This document shows, piece after piece, positions 11,901 through 22,177 of a stretch of 64,000 bases of DNA. The translations under genes were made by a program, and so were the position numbers. Below the pieces are notes generated by a model. The model had not been told where the DNA came from. It did not search any database and saw only the letters and a list, made by a program, of their open reading frames with translations. Origin of the DNA: Saxidomus purpurata (Eukaryota; Mollusca; Bivalvia; Venerida; Veneridae). Position 1 is the stretch's first letter, and each line of letters begins with the position of its first letter. The stretch covers positions 19,615,991-19,679,990 of the forward strand of contig JAFMSR010000005.1 in assembly GCA_022818135.1 (NCBI GenBank), given 5' to 3'.

Positions 11901-14900
11901 CCACCGGGTGACTCCTATATACCCCCCTAAACTTCGTTTTGGGGGTATAACAATTTTTACTTAGTTATGTTGGTTCATTGTGAAAATTAAATTTTTGTCC
12001 CATATGAAAACATTCTTTGTATCTTTGAATGCTAGTATCTACAACTCACTTTTCACATACTCTGAAAGATTTCACATAAACATGATATCATGTGCATGTA
12101 TATGTGAGTATAATTAAAATAAACAAAGTGCAAAAATCGAATCTGCTTTGGAAAAAAAACAACCTACAATGTAAGATCTAATTAACACATACAGAAGAAC
12201 AGAACATATTTGTTACATTACAGATAAAACGAACTGTTTGTGTTAAATGTAGCTCTCTTCAACTAGGCTTTCAATGAACGACTTATATACTTACATGTTG
12301 CATAATTAAATAAATATAACATCCCCAATTCTATGCAGGACGTTAAAACTTTACAACATACCTTTTTTCTTCGTTTTTGATTTGCTTCTCTATCTGAACA
12401 ATTTCACTCTCGAGGTTTTTTGGTGATCTCCGAGTGTCAATTCTATCTTTGTTGATAGTTTCCGCTTTTTCAATATCACTCTAAACACGAAAAAGCAAGA
12501 TTGGATGAAAACAATATGGAAAATTGTGGTAACTCCATGCATCATTCTGTCATAAAATTATTTTATGTTTCCGACAGTTTCACTTTTGGCTACGATTAAA
12601 TTATTCTATATCTATGCACTGTCTGATCTTACATGGAACACAGTTTTTGTCCGAGCAAATGAAATTTAGTACTTTTCTTATAATATATAGACTTTTTTCA
12701 AAGAAAGAAGAAGATGTAGCCCGGGGCACAGAAACTTACAGGACAGTTTAAGGATCGCTGAGACCTTAAATTTTTTTACTACATTAACACAATCTTCATC
12801 AGCTACTGGTATTATATTCACTTTAAATAAATGATGCATCGAACGATCTCAATCTCTATAGAGATGCTAATAATGATCATTACAATCACTTAATATGAGA
12901 AATATAGGGAGCAATTTTCACTACTGGTAGCCAGTCATCTGTGGACGTATACTGGGTGTAATTACCTTGATTTCAGCTTTGTATTTATCCAGTTTGTCCT
13001 TGAGATCCTTGATTTTCTTTTCCTGTTCTTTCAACTTTGTGTCGTAATGCTTCCTGTTGGTTTTGCAGGTTTCAATATCATTTACTATACTTCCAACTTC
13101 CTCCTGAAATGTCAATATCTTTAACATGTACTGAACCATTAAAATCTCAAACTGTCTTTAAAATGTATGAAATACCACATCTATTTCTGGCAAAGACCGC
13201 TCCTAACAATCTGTAATGGCCTCCAACCCTTACCAAACTGGCACCAAGTAATTCTGTCTCCGCAACCAGCGCAAATCATGAACAGCTTGCAAATCTGTGC
13301 AGCCAGATCAGCATCTATACTGTTGGCTATTCCGTTATTGAATTTTCATTGATCATCCTTTGAACAACTAATAATACAGGCCAAATTGAAAGATGGACAA
13401 GTGTACTGCTGGAAATTAAACAGGGTCAAGGTTAAAAGGTTAATAATCGAGTGTGTCAGTTGAGCTTATAATGATATGAAAAGTGAAATGGACTAAACCT
13501 TTATAGCATCTCCAGCATCTATCTTTGACCTTATCTGTACATCAATCTCTTTATATTTATTCAGCAGTCCTTCTTGCAATTCTTCCTGTTGTTGATGTAC
13601 TGTTGTTTTACTTTCCAACTGGAGCTGGTGGTTAGAGAGCTGCTCTTCTAACATCTTCACTTCTTCCTCCTGCAAGTGTTAACAGTATTCATCATATCAC
13701 TTCAATGTATAACAGTATTCATCATATCACTTCAATGTATAACAGTATTCATCATGTCACTTCAATGTGTAACAGTATTCATCATATCACTTCAATGTAT
13801 AACAGTATTCATCATATCACTTCAATTTTTAATAGTATTTCAAAATGCCGACAGTTTTAAGCAAACAACTGTCCATACAAAACCTATCACATCACAGGTT
13901 GACCACTGCCGATTTGTAAGGCTCGTAGCCATAATGGCTTTATCGACAGAGCATGTATTTGCTCTAAAACAGACTGAGAGTAAAACAGAGTGCATGCATG
14001 TATTATCAGTGTGCTGGTGTATCTTCAGGAAGTCGTTTATTAAAACATTACTGACAAAATATTAGTTTCAAATTTCACAATTCCCACATTCCTTTGCATA
14101 AAACCACTACTGCAAAAAGTAAATTAATTCAAGCCTATCACAATGTATCACTGAAGATGGATGGTTAATCCGATGCAATCCGGTTATACTTGAATTGTAC
14201 TGTTGATTCAAGGAGTTTTTAAGTGTTCAGGTGGAAATTAATGTCCATTTCCTCAAACATCTGTCATTTTCAACTAGTACATCTATGTCATATTGATTTA
14301 ATGGATTATTGTGTTAACTGATGAAGTGAATTATATGGTTCTATTTGTTCTATATATCACTGACTATAACTTTATGAATTGTGTAAACTCACGTAAGTTG
14401 CTACATCCACAGGAGCTGGGTCTTCATTGTTCTTCAATTCACTTATTTCCTGAAAGTCAAATGATACTTCATTTAACACTAAAACTGCAAAATTATTAAA
14501 TGTACCACATACAATATCTAGAGTCTAGGCAAACATCGACACCCCTACTGTATGTTCTATTTCCCACATTATTTTTCCAGCTTTAACAAGGCTGGAGAAA
14601 GACAGGTCGAACTTTACAGCAATAACAGACCATGACTGACCTGCACATTTCCAACCAGTCTGATCATTATGTATGTTAGCCATAGGCTGTAAAGAAACTG
14701 TATGTGTAACAGCTTTGTCAGAACTGAAATCTGAACAAACTAAGCAGTATAAGCTTAAATCCCATATTCAGACAGAGAAATACCTCATCTATGATCTATC
14801 AAGCAAACAAGGTGTGTTTTGTATCTCATTTGCATATCATGGTGCATACTTCTTGACAATTACTGTGGAAATAAAGTTGGAAACATACCAGAGAAATTTT

Positions 14901-17900
14901 TCTCTTTGCCTCTCTTATCTTCATTAACTGCGTTTCCGATTTTCTCTCTTCCTGAGTGTTCATCTGTATCTCAGAATCCAGCTGAACTTTCTGCTGCCGC
15001 AACTGACCGAGGGTTTGCTGCAAGTTGTCCACTTGGTTTGCTAATACTGCTATATCCTCTTCAACATTTGCTGTAAGGAACTTAGCCTTGTCCTGATTAC
15101 TGGAGTAATATCTGAACGTTGGAAAGCTAAATACTTGATCTCCTTGTGCTGTAAAAGCCTGAAAATATCATTTAAATACAACTATGGTAGCTTTTCAACA
15201 TTTATTACACAGATTTACAGTGTTTAAATTTATTGCCGTGAAATGGCCATTTGCAACGCAAGATGCAAACATACATTGTATCATGTTGAAATACAGAAAT
15301 AAAATGAAGACATTTTCTAGTTTAATGTTCTGAAATGACTTGTTTACACTACGTAGCAAATCAAATGTATCAAAATAAGCTGATTCATTATCCCATACCT
15401 CTGTGATATTCCTAAATATAAATACATCATCCCTCCTTTCTTCTTGGGGTTTTATCAGTGTTTCAGTTATTTACATGCAGGCTGTCAGCCTTACTACCCT
15501 TCCTGGGAAGGACAAATACAAGACTCAAATTCTCTACAAGAAGATGCCATCTTCCAGGATCATAGTCGAAGCAGGGCTAGCACCCCTAGCCCTCAACCAG
15601 CAAGCTTTTTATTGTACCAGACCATAGCTCTTTACTAATAGACCCCTTGGTCCTTTTAAGAGTAGGGTGTATAGCACCGATACGAAAGAGACTACCTCTT
15701 TAACCAGTTTGTATCTACATTGGTTGGAAACACTGAAAAGCTGTTATGAAATTTCTAGTGCCCAGAGAGAGATTCAAACTGAGGACCTCCTGATAAGTAG
15801 TCAAAAGTGTTAACCACCTGACCACCGTGCCAACCAATCAAGAAGTTTAATGATTTCAAGTAAGCTATTTTTACCACTCATAACATCCCATGTGGCATTC
15901 CTTACAATACATAATCCCTTACCTCTCTAGCATTCCTAGGTGGGCCCGGTCTATTGTCAGGGTCCATCACCTTTCTGGCCAATTTACCATCCTCCATGAG
16001 TAACACACACTCCACAGTTCTCTGAGAAATAGAGTCAATACTTTTCAGTTTATTAAGATAAACAATTTTACATGAACTGAAAACTGAGAACTGATTTACA
16101 TGAGCAAATACTTCATTTTCTTAGTTCTTAAAACAAGAGGGCCATGATGGCCCTGTATCGCTCACCTGTCTACCATTGGCAAAAATAAAAAGGTTATTAA
16201 TAGCAGAAAGGATCAATTTTTACCTTTGGCTCATGATATCCTCTTAATAAGCCTATGTAAAATCAAAAGACCCTCCCCCCCCAGGCAGGTTAATTTTGAC
16301 CCTGAGGTCAGGATTTGAACAATCTTGGTAGAGATCAATTATGCCACATGCTGAATATCTAAGCTCTAAGCCTCATTATTTTGCTGTCTGATCATGATCT
16401 GCACTGTTGGCTATTCATTTTTGCTGTCTATCATGATCTGCACTGTAAGCTATTCATTGTATGTTGGCTGGTCATGATCTGCACTGTCAGCTTTTATTTT
16501 TTGCTGTCGATCATGATCTGCACTGTTTGCTATGCATTATTTAGCTGTCTGATCATGATCTGCACTTTCATAATTTAGCTGTCTGATCATGATCTGCACT
16601 TTCATTATTTTGCTGTCTGATCATGATCTGCACTTTCTGACAAATTTCAAGGATATCTGGGCTGAAAATGTAACATCTAGAGTGTTAACAAGGTTTTTCC
16701 ATATTTGGGCTGTGACCTAGTTTTTGACCCCAGATGACCCATATTCGAACTTGGGCTAGAAATCAGAGGCGTAACAACCTTTCACAAATTCCAGGATATT
16801 TGGGGCTGAAAATGTTACCTCTAAGTGTTAACAAGGTTTTTCCATATTTGGGCTCTGTGACCTAGTTTTTGACCCCAGATGACCCATATTCGAACTTGGG
16901 CTAGAAATCATCGAAACAATCTTTCTGACAAATTGCCAGGATATTTGGACTGAAACAGTAGCCTCTAGAGCCTTAACAAGTTTTTCCTATTTTGGGCTCT
17001 GTGACCTATTTTTGACCCCAGATGACCCATATCTCGAACCAGGTCCGGATAAATAATGGGACAAACATCCTGACCAAGTTTGTGACAACTGAGGAAAAAA
17101 TGTGACCACTAGAGTGTTAACGAACTAAATGTGGACGGACGACGGACATTCATCGATCCTAATAGCTCACCCTGAGCCAGCTCAGGTGAGCTAAAAACTA
17201 CAATTCTTCTTGGTGTAAAATTCTTACCTGGCTTCAAGGAATTGCAATTAATCTTGAGGATTTCAACAATCTAAAAAATGTTGCCGCCAATTGTCTTGTA
17301 CAATACAGCCCAGTTTATTTTAGCAGAAATGTGGAGCTGTCCTTGAATAAAAGGAGACTAATACCGTAAGACTTTCAAGAATTTCAATTCCCAGAGTTGT
17401 CCCTTTTCTTTTTTTTTTTTTAGAAGTCTTTGGTTCCATATTTCTGAGAAACATTCTTACACTAATTTAGAAAACCTTAAATTTGTCTATTCATTATCTT
17501 TTTTAAATATTTGTAGATTAATTTTCTCTTCTAAACATTGTTTATTCTTTTCTTTTCTTTAACAACCAGGAATTTGAAAGGTTGTTTGTGGTAAAAATTC
17601 AAGAACACATATATAGATAGATGCCATTCCTGTTTTTTCTTCACCAAATTTATTCCAATATTCGAGCACAATTTAACCAAAATATTATTTCATGATGCAG
17701 AAAGAGCAATTTTACTCTCCGCTTAAAATCTATGAATTATCTAAGAGGCTACATTTTTAACATTGTATATTTCAATTCTAATTCACATGGCAGATCAATT
17801 AGCAGCTCCAAAATAGCACATAAACATTTGTCAAAGAGGTATTTACCAAAAACCAAACTACTTTACAATTCAATTTTTCTCCTAGACTGGATTCAGCCTG

Positions 17901-20900
17901 TTTCATACCTGATCAATAAGTGTATTGTACACCATCGGTAATTCACACTGTACCACATCAAACACCGACGGAAACCTTGAATTGTCTGCACGCTGAAATT
18001 ACAAATACGAAATTGTTCTGATAAAGAAAGCCTATGAGTTAACTGGAAAGATTTCATTACTGAAAAGAAGCCATGAATCCTACTTGTACCATAGGGCAAC
18101 ACTGTCTATAAATGAAAAGTAAAAAGGCCTTTAACCACTCAGCCACTGCAACAACCCAAAACTAGGTCAGGCAAAACCAGAACTATCACTAAACATGATT
18201 AAAATACATGTACTCCCACAATCGTGCCTTGTCACAAGAAATGGCTTCTCTCATTCAATTAACCTCATAACGTACATGATTTACCAAGATAGCAGAGATA
18301 CATGTACACATAATGCTCATTCCCTAGATGTGGTGAACATTTGACATAAGTTTCAGGAAAATCCTTCAAAGGGCGTGGGACCTTTGAACCCCCGTGACTT
18401 TGACTTTAAGCTGGCACAGGAGAGCATATGTTTTGCAAGTCATATTAATAATCTGAACATTTGACCAAAGTTTCATGTAAAGCTTCAAGGTAGTTAAAAA
18501 GGTATAGTCTCCATAAGGTAACATCTCAAACAAACTTTGAAGTAAATCTTTCAAGAAGGTTTAGGCAATATAGTCTTTTGACCTTTGATCCCTAAATGTG
18601 ACCTGACACTGAGCTACAGGGTTGGAACACAAGTTCTGCACATCATGTTGGTAAGGATATCTGTCCAGAGCTCATAAAAATCCTTCAACAGATAAAAAAG
18701 ACAGGTAGCGGATACGAAAATAATTGACTGTGACCATGACTGTGAGCTGTCAGGTACAAGTTCTGCATGTTGTATTGATGAAGTGAACATCTGACCAACA
18801 TTTCATGAAAATCTTTCAATGGGTTATGGAGATCTATATGACCAAGTGGTCAAGAAAAATCAAAAGACCAACCAACCTGCCTGATAAGCAGACTCCTATA
18901 AACATTCCAATACAAAATAATTTCTACTATTCTACACCTCAATGAAGATAGGTTTATATATAGTACATGACAACATAAATTGACTCAAGTCTTGTAACAA
19001 GTAACACAAAGCATATTAAAAAAACTGATCTTTTCTGAAAAAGAACATGCAGATCTATATATTTCTTACCGACTCCTACCTTTTGAAGACAATTAATTGA
19101 CACTTATTCTGAGACAGTTCATTAACTCTTACCTTTTCAGAGGAAGTTCATTAACTCTTACCTTTTCAGAGACATTATACACCCTGTCCTAAAAAAAAAA
19201 AAATACTGACATTACAATACTAATAGATAATTACAAGACTAAATGTTTTTTTTCAAATCAGAAAGAATTACTTTAAATGACTCATGTTTGTAACATTTTC
19301 AATACACTTTCATGTATTTATTTGACATTATCAACTGATTTATCAACTACAGAGTGTTCTATATATTTGACCCAATTTACTACTTACCTTAAACCTGCTG
19401 ACAATAATGGTAGGCTTGTAATGGGGACTGACATCGGAGATTATTTGTTCCAGCAGTTTCTCATCATGGTAGTCATGGCAACAGAAAGAGTTCATCAAAC
19501 CTTTGAGACAGCACTCCACTGCTAGCGCCCATTTCTGATCAGTGAGTGTGAAACAGGCACCTGCATAGAAAATCAGTAACCTAACCATGAATAGAGTACC
19601 TCGCACATTTTTTAACACCACATGTTCTGAAACTATCATGAAAGAAGATCAACAATTATACAAGGAGTGCCTCAATGCAGCATACTCTCATCCTGTATAT
19701 ATAAAAGTAAACAGGCCCACTTCCTACTACATCTACAAACACATAGGCAACTCAGCTGGCCATTTTAGAGGTACAAACAGGTGAACTTTTGCAATATGGA
19801 TCCCCTGACATAACAGGACTATTTTTACTATTGAGTAATTTGGAACATGTTTTGTTAGATGTGACACAGATATTTACTGGATTGGTGCAGTTATAGGTAT
19901 TGATTTATGCATAAAACTTACTGGAATATTAAATGAGGGTCATATAAATCAAAACAAAACAATGTTGCAGTGGACAAAATTATCTTCACAAACAATCATA
20001 CCCAGAGGACCTATGGGTTTCTTATGAAATCTTCCAACACGAGCATACTCTTCCACAGTCTGTATAAGCTGAGGCATAAAGTGGCCAAATCGTTTAAGCC
20101 TGTTACCCTGAGAAGCTCGCAGTGACTGAAGATTTCTCTGGTGTTTGTCCAACTGTGTCTGACTAACTTGCTGGTCTTGTCTGAAATGACAGAAGTGATA
20201 ACATCAATCACATTACTTCTTCATGAAACTGGACCCGCCTGAGAAAATGTTGGTGTTACTGGCTTAATCCAGCTCAAAATCATTCTACCTAAAAGAAGTA
20301 TTCCCCACCCCCACCTTGCCCTTTCACATGTTGACCTCTAAATTGATAGGGGTCATCTACTAGTCATGACAAACCAATCTACAAAGTTTGAAGACACTAG
20401 TTCAAGGCATTCTCTAGAAATTGATAGGACAAGTTTTTTCTGTTGAAGGTAACTGCATACTTGACCTTTGGCCTCAAAATCAATTGGTCATCTACTGGTC
20501 AGGCTGCAAATACTATGCCACAACTATAATTGGTCCCAATTTTGTAAGACTAAGATTAGAAGATTACTACTATTTTGTAAATTTAATAACATTTCCTTGG
20601 TTCCAGTGGTCATACCTTATGCATGAAAAGCCTTCTTACCATGACGATATAGGCACCTGAATGAATGAAAATCATTCAAAAAGTATGAAATTTCAGTTAT
20701 CCTGGCACGAAAGACCTATAGAGATAACGCTGACACACTTTCCATATTCTACAGATGTTAAATTTTATCATAAGCAACAACGGTATAAAAGAATTCTATG
20801 CATACCCCAACTTAAATCTGTCATTCTTATACTTCTGAATGGCATTTCTAAACTGATCAAGTTGATGGTCAGTGGTAGTCTCCTGCGCCTGCAGACTGTT

Positions 20901-21365
20901 GACTTTCTCCTCTAATGATTCTATCTTCTTTAACCTGGCCTTCCTTTCTTCCTCATAATCATGCCTGGAACTGCAGAAAATGGACAAACAATAAATACTG
21001 ACATCCATTTGTGGACTAGAAATCTGCATGTAGACTCTAGTCATGCTATCAATTTCACTTTTCCAAATATTTCTTTGTTACTTGTAAAGTATAGATCAAC
21101 TGACATGTACAGTAATCAGTTTGAGAGAGAAATCAAGACAGTATTTGCCAAAAATTGGAAATTTTTTTATTACCTACTAGGATATAATTGAATTGTGATC
21201 TATACCCTGACTGAGAAAACAAGCAGGAGTATTATTAACATATAACGGAAGAAGACACAGACTACAGAATATGTACCTTTTCTGTATTTCAGCAATTCGT
21301 TCTAGTATGGACTGTTTTTCTTTTTTGAGGTTCCTCAGAGCAGATTCCAGCCGCTTAACTTCCAT
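2798..21365 (-). CDS. SMC6: SMC6, structural maintenance of chromosomes protein 6 (partial; N-terminal head and C-terminal end missing)
   Basis: ATPase subunit of the nuclear SMC5/6 complex, which acts in DNA repair and chromosome maintenance. Exons in coding order: 21277-21365, 20806-20964, 20002-20180, 19388-19560, 19162-19188, 17909-17992, 15923-16021, 14889-15158, 14393-14449, 13499-13669, 12966-13103, 12362-12480, 9340-9439, then either 7036-7197 or 2798-2956. The first thirteen sum to 1665 nt (555 codons), with matching phases and GT-AG ends throughout. The protein reads coiled coil, hinge (DQKWALAVECCLKGL, PTIIVSRF, RTVECVLLMEDGK, AFTAQGDQVF), second coiled coil, then the C-terminal head approach (TGKMTFNHKNETLEMT). 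The order and motifs match animal SMC6 as I remember it. The Walker A part is missing upstream because of the 500-N gap at 22178-22677. The ABC-signature and Walker B exons are not seen below 2798 and should lie off the left edge. Confidence 0.93.
3441..3958. mobile_element. Inverted-repeat element (MITE), about 518 bp
   Basis: The left end TTTAAAGGTCCATTACAAAC continues as AACAAATCCAATTTTCTTTT. The right end reversed is TTAAAGGTCCATTATTAACA, then TCAAATCAAATTTTCTTTTA, giving inverted repeats of about 55 bp. Both ends carry TTAA, which would fit a piggyBac-like target, but the family is not certain. Non-coding inside. Confidence 0.75.
4700..4990 (+). repeat. Imperfect internal duplication of about 200 bp
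   Basis: GTAACAGTGGCCTGTG at about 4697 and GTAACAGCAGCCTCTG at about 4954 start similar blocks, and GCTACAGGGCAAG and GCTACAGAGCAAG recur between them. Short open frames here are incidental. Lies within an SMC6 intron. Confidence 0.4.
7036..7197 (-). CDS. SMC6: SMC6 candidate alternative head exon, copy a (divergent)
   Basis: A 54-codon open exon in phase 0/0 with a strong TTGTCTTTCAG acceptor and a GTAAAT donor. It begins ELAKSLAIRQKAHKELLR and continues with RVKLSFNFVINSNPAMEGK and LEISNKNKFISLN. It aligns end to end with the 53-codon exon at 2798-2956, sharing the LAK start, the RVK/RAK, the GK before the strand, NKN versus HKN, and the closing hydrophobic strand. It is clearly less like canonical SMC6, which has CGKMNFDHKNETLSIS here. 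It could be a mutually exclusive exon or an old duplicate kept open by chance. RNA evidence would decide. Confidence 0.6.
7242..7425. repeat. About 92-bp tandem duplication
   Basis: Two units start with ATACCACCATTCT, contain GTTATTGCCCATTTCA and CAGTATTTCA, and a third start ATACCACCAC follows. It lies just upstream (in gene orientation) of SMC6 copy-a exon 7036-7197, within the 9340-7197 intron. Confidence 0.6.
8727..9290. repeat. Dispersed bivalve-type repeat with TGACCTT blocks
   Basis: Starts near AGAGCTGTCCCTCATAAG, contains several blocks of GACCTT and CATGTGCTGAACA type, and ends near GACAGATGGTGCGATTTCAA. The copy at 38399-38760 shares GTGCTGAACATGTG, GCATGACAAAGTTACA and GGTGCGATTT-AATATGCC in the same order. 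Non-coding. Lies in an SMC6 intron. Confidence 0.6.
9340..14449 (-). CDS. SMC6: SMC6 exons: C-terminal coiled coil
   Basis: Five exons: 14393-14449 (EISELKNNEDPAPVDVATY), 13499-13669, 12966-13103, 12362-12480 and 9340-9439 (RGDPEEITRQYKDKKDSY...RKFVE). All are strongly charged heptad sequence apart from the conserved EL-N-E--PVDVAT patch, which recurs in vertebrate SMC6 as ELENIEEHQSVDIAT. The exons are in phase 0 except the 12362/9439 junction (AG plus G, arginine). The last exon ends in phase 0 after KFVE, immediately before the duplicated head exon. Confidence 0.92.
9597..11950. mobile_element. Tandem-repeat-cored element, head-to-tail dimer (Helentron/HINE-like candidate)
   Basis: The core is about 14 direct copies of a 143-146-bp unit (key words AAGTTGTATTGAATTCCAAC, TTATGCTCCGGACAAGG, AAAGGGCAATAACTC). 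Units run 9781-10915 and again 10990-11875. Each block ends in the same tail: GACCGACC-rich, CACCGGGTGACTCC, then a hairpin (ATACCCCCC-TAAAC-TTC-GTTTT-GGGGGTAT) at about 10961-10988 and 11921-11948. Each block begins AGAGATATTGTTCT. Two 95-bp copies of a left segment (CTAGAGCTATCACTAAATGT, ATTAATACCCCCAAAAG) precede it at 9597-9780. Repeat core plus terminal hairpin resembles non-autonomous Helentron/pearl elements of bivalves. The class is inference. Confidence 0.65.
13681..13835. repeat. 30-bp minisatellite, five copies
   Basis: Unit AACAGTATTCATCATATCAC plus TTCAATGTAT, repeated directly without spacers, with few mismatches and the last copy decayed. It lies immediately beside SMC6 exon 13499-13669, starting 11 nt from its acceptor. 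An open frame through the repeat on the plus strand is a by-product. Confidence 0.85.
14889..17992 (-). CDS. SMC6: SMC6 exons: hinge C-half and start of the second coiled coil
   Basis: Exons 17909-17992 (RADNSRFPSVFDVV...NTLIDQ), 15923-16021 (RTVECVLLMEDGKLARKVMD) and 14889-15158 (AFTAQGDQVF, FRYYSSNQDKAKFLTANVEE, then heptads). All junctions are phase 0 with good GT-AG sites. LIDQ joins directly to RTVECVLL, mirroring LIDMRGIETVLL of vertebrate SMC6. This shows that the open stretch at 17228-17270 is not an exon. The introns hold a SINE (about 15620-15838) and an inverted-end element (16131-17197). Confidence 0.92.
15620..15838 (-). mobile_element. tRNA-derived SINE
   Basis: Minus strand from about 15838 reads GGCACGGTGGTCAGGTGGTT (A-box-like) and then CTCAGTTTGAATCTCTCTCT (B-box-like). 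This is the tRNA-like head of a SINE. A tail of about 140 bp follows towards 15620. Lies within an SMC6 intron. The exact ends were not fixed. Confidence 0.55.
16131..17197 (+). mobile_element. Non-autonomous element with GGGCCATGATGGCCC / GCTCACCTG ends, copy 1
   Basis: The left end AACAAGAGGGCCATGATGGC is followed by CCTGTATCGCTCACCTG. The right end is CAGCTCAGGTGAGCTAAAA, preceded by GACGGACGACGGACATTC. The body has diverged blocks of about 150-200 bp (ATTTGGGCT-TGTGACCTAG, GACCCCAGATGACCCATA) and a TGATCATGATCTGCACT minisatellite at 16380-16640. Other copies: 58474-59448, 61426-62626 (inverted) and 63739-64000. No coding sequence. The family looks common in bivalves, from memory. Confidence 0.7.
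16380..16640. repeat. TGATCATGATCTGCACT minisatellite
   Basis: Seven spaced copies of TGATCATGATCTGCACT or close variants, every 30-50 bp, with GCTGTCTG between several. It is part of the element 16131-17197. The open frame 16381-16578 is produced by the repeat. Confidence 0.75.
18270..18900. repeat. Diverged TGACCTTTGA-type dispersed repeat
   Basis: Three or more blocks of about 150 bp contain GTGAACATTTGAC-like, AGTTTCA-GAAAATC and CTTCAA words followed by (T)GACCTTTGA and GTGACTTTGACTT. Related in style to 8727-9290 and 235-480. Non-coding, in the SMC6 intron between exons 17909-17992 and 19162-19188. Confidence 0.5.
19104..19161 (-). repeat. 29-bp duplication carrying a second 5' splice site for the SMC6 microexon
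   Basis: In gene orientation TCTGAAAAG|GTAAGAGTTAATGAACT is followed 29 nt later by an almost identical TCTGAAAAG|GTAAGAGTTAATGAACT. Both copies carry the exon tail and the donor. Use of the distal donor would add 29 nt and shift the frame. Confidence 0.75.
19162..19188 (-). CDS. SMC6: SMC6 27-nt microexon
   Basis: Nine in-frame codons reading DRVYNVSEK sit between a long pyrimidine tract plus AG and a GTAAGA donor. Human SMC6 has NEIYDVRHR at this place, between the VSEFR and FPTVL motifs, so the microexon fills exactly the gap between exons 19388-19560 and 17909-17992, all in phase 0. Its 3' end and donor are duplicated just downstream (see the repeat at 19104-19161). Confidence 0.85.
19388..20180 (-). 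CDS. SMC6: SMC6 exons: coiled coil to hinge
   Basis: Exons 20002-20180 and 19388-19560. The first carries the last coil and the hinge entry (VGRFHKKPIGPLG). The second carries the conserved hinge stretch DQKWALAVECCLKGL followed by a cysteine/histidine patch (FCCHDYHDE) and PTIIVSRFK. Human SMC6 has the equivalent DQKWALAIE/CCH motifs (from memory of the family). The phase 1 junction restores a glycine codon. The hinge is the dimerisation surface with SMC5, so its conservation argues that the gene is functional. Confidence 0.92.
20270..20560. repeat. Dispersed repeat shared with 235-480
   Basis: Shares ordered blocks with the left edge of the window: CATCTACTA-TCATGACCAA, TTTGAAGACACTAG, GGACAAGTTTTTT, ACTTGACCTTTG-CCTCAAAAT. 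Non-coding copy in the SMC6 intron between exons 20002-20180 and 20806-20964. Confidence 0.6.
20806..21365 (-). CDS. SMC6: SMC6 exons: end of the N-terminal coiled coil
   Basis: Two exons, 21277-21365 and 20806-20964, encode a lysine/glutamate-rich heptad pattern (LRNLKKEKQSILERIAEIQK, then EEERKARLKKIESLEEKV). This is the coiled coil leading to the hinge. The first exon follows a TTTAG acceptor and happens to open with ATG, but that is very unlikely to be the true start, since SMC6 proteins carry roughly 370 more residues before this point. It ends in phase 2 and joins the next exon through an AGG arginine codon. The second ends in phase 2 (GG plus A, glycine). No further SMC6 exon is visible between 21366 and the gap. 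Confidence 0.88.
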
Positions 21366-21535
21366 CTAAACAATAAATATAACAAAATTATTTCTCTCAC
21401 TATAAACTCTAAAAATATGATATAACCTAGAGTAGCACCAAATAGAGTGTACTTGTGTAGGCAACCCTCGAGCTGCACAAACTACAGGCATCTCAACATA
21501 GGACTGTTATTGTAAAGTTAATGCACATTTTTTTG

Positions 21536-22177
21536 TGTTACAACATCTGCAGAAACCCTAAGGACGGTTGGTGCCCAAGACCATTAGGGCGAGGGCACAA
21601 ACATATCCAGAGTTTCGGAACGCGTTATTGTGATATTGTTATATATTTAGACATATTTTATATCATGCGGCGTTGTTACTATGCGACGTCGACAACGTCA
21701 TTATTATTACTATTCTGGTGACTGATTAAAGTTTACAATTATAATACATGTAGTGGTTATTTATTAAATAATCTAGGATTTAACATTGGCGACGAGAGTA
21801 AAATATTGGACGATTTAGATAGCCATTAAAGGCTTGATATAGTCAGAAGCATAATGGGCGACGGAAACAGAAGATTAGATATACTACCGTTTAGAGTGGA
21901 CAATGCTGACCACATAGCAACGGGCGAATCTTGGGATGAATGGTTAGATGATTTTGAGAGGCAGCCAAGATATTTTCGAATACAAGATGATGATGACATG
22001 GCGGATGCAATACTTATCTACGGCGGGCCAGAACTGAAGAGGCTAAGTAGAAGTTTGCAAGATCCAGCGATTGAAAAAAAGTATGAGAAGCTGAAAAGTA
22101 AGCTAACTGATTATTTTTCGCCGAAGAAAAATAAACATTACTGCAGATATGTATTTTTTAAAATGCGACCACTTAGT
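21536..22177 (+). mobile_element. Ty3/gypsy-like LTR retrotransposon, 5' LTR and start of gag, cut by the gap
   Basis: A candidate 250-bp LTR runs 21536-21785, opening TGTTACAACATC and closing GATTTAACA (TGTTA/TAACA ends). It is followed at once by TTGGCGACGAG, a typical primer-binding start. A gag-like frame begins MGDGNRRLD at 21854 and reads WDEWLDDFERQPRYF, ILIYGGPELKRL and KLTDYFSPKKNKHY until the N run at 22178. This gag form is common in mollusc gypsy/Mag-type elements. pol and the 3' LTR are not visible. No target duplication could be checked. Confidence 0.75.

Noticed and set aside
9781..11904. Series of minus-strand open frames sharing NLKTTSWNSIQLHTM-type sequence.
   Set aside because: They are translations of the 143-bp tandem repeat, each broken by stops and frame changes between units. 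No protein family.
13681..13835. Direct repeats of 30 bp resembling a CRISPR array.
   Set aside because: The units are contiguous with no spacers, and the locus is an intron of a eukaryotic gene. It is a minisatellite.
13676..14065. 129-codon plus-strand open frame.
   Set aside because: Generated by the 30-bp repeat being a multiple of three. Hydrophobic low-complexity start, no domain, opposite strand to SMC6.
17228..17270. Open 43-nt stretch with AG acceptor and GTAAGA donor between SMC6 exons (reads IVEILKINCNSLKP).
   Set aside because: Its length breaks the frame (43 = 3n+1), while the flanking exons join directly in phase 0 and match SMC6 without it. At most a cryptic exon.
18130..18235. 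Possible SINE or tRNA-like start (AACCACTCAGCCACTGCAAC).
   Set aside because: Only one box-like word. Too little to call.
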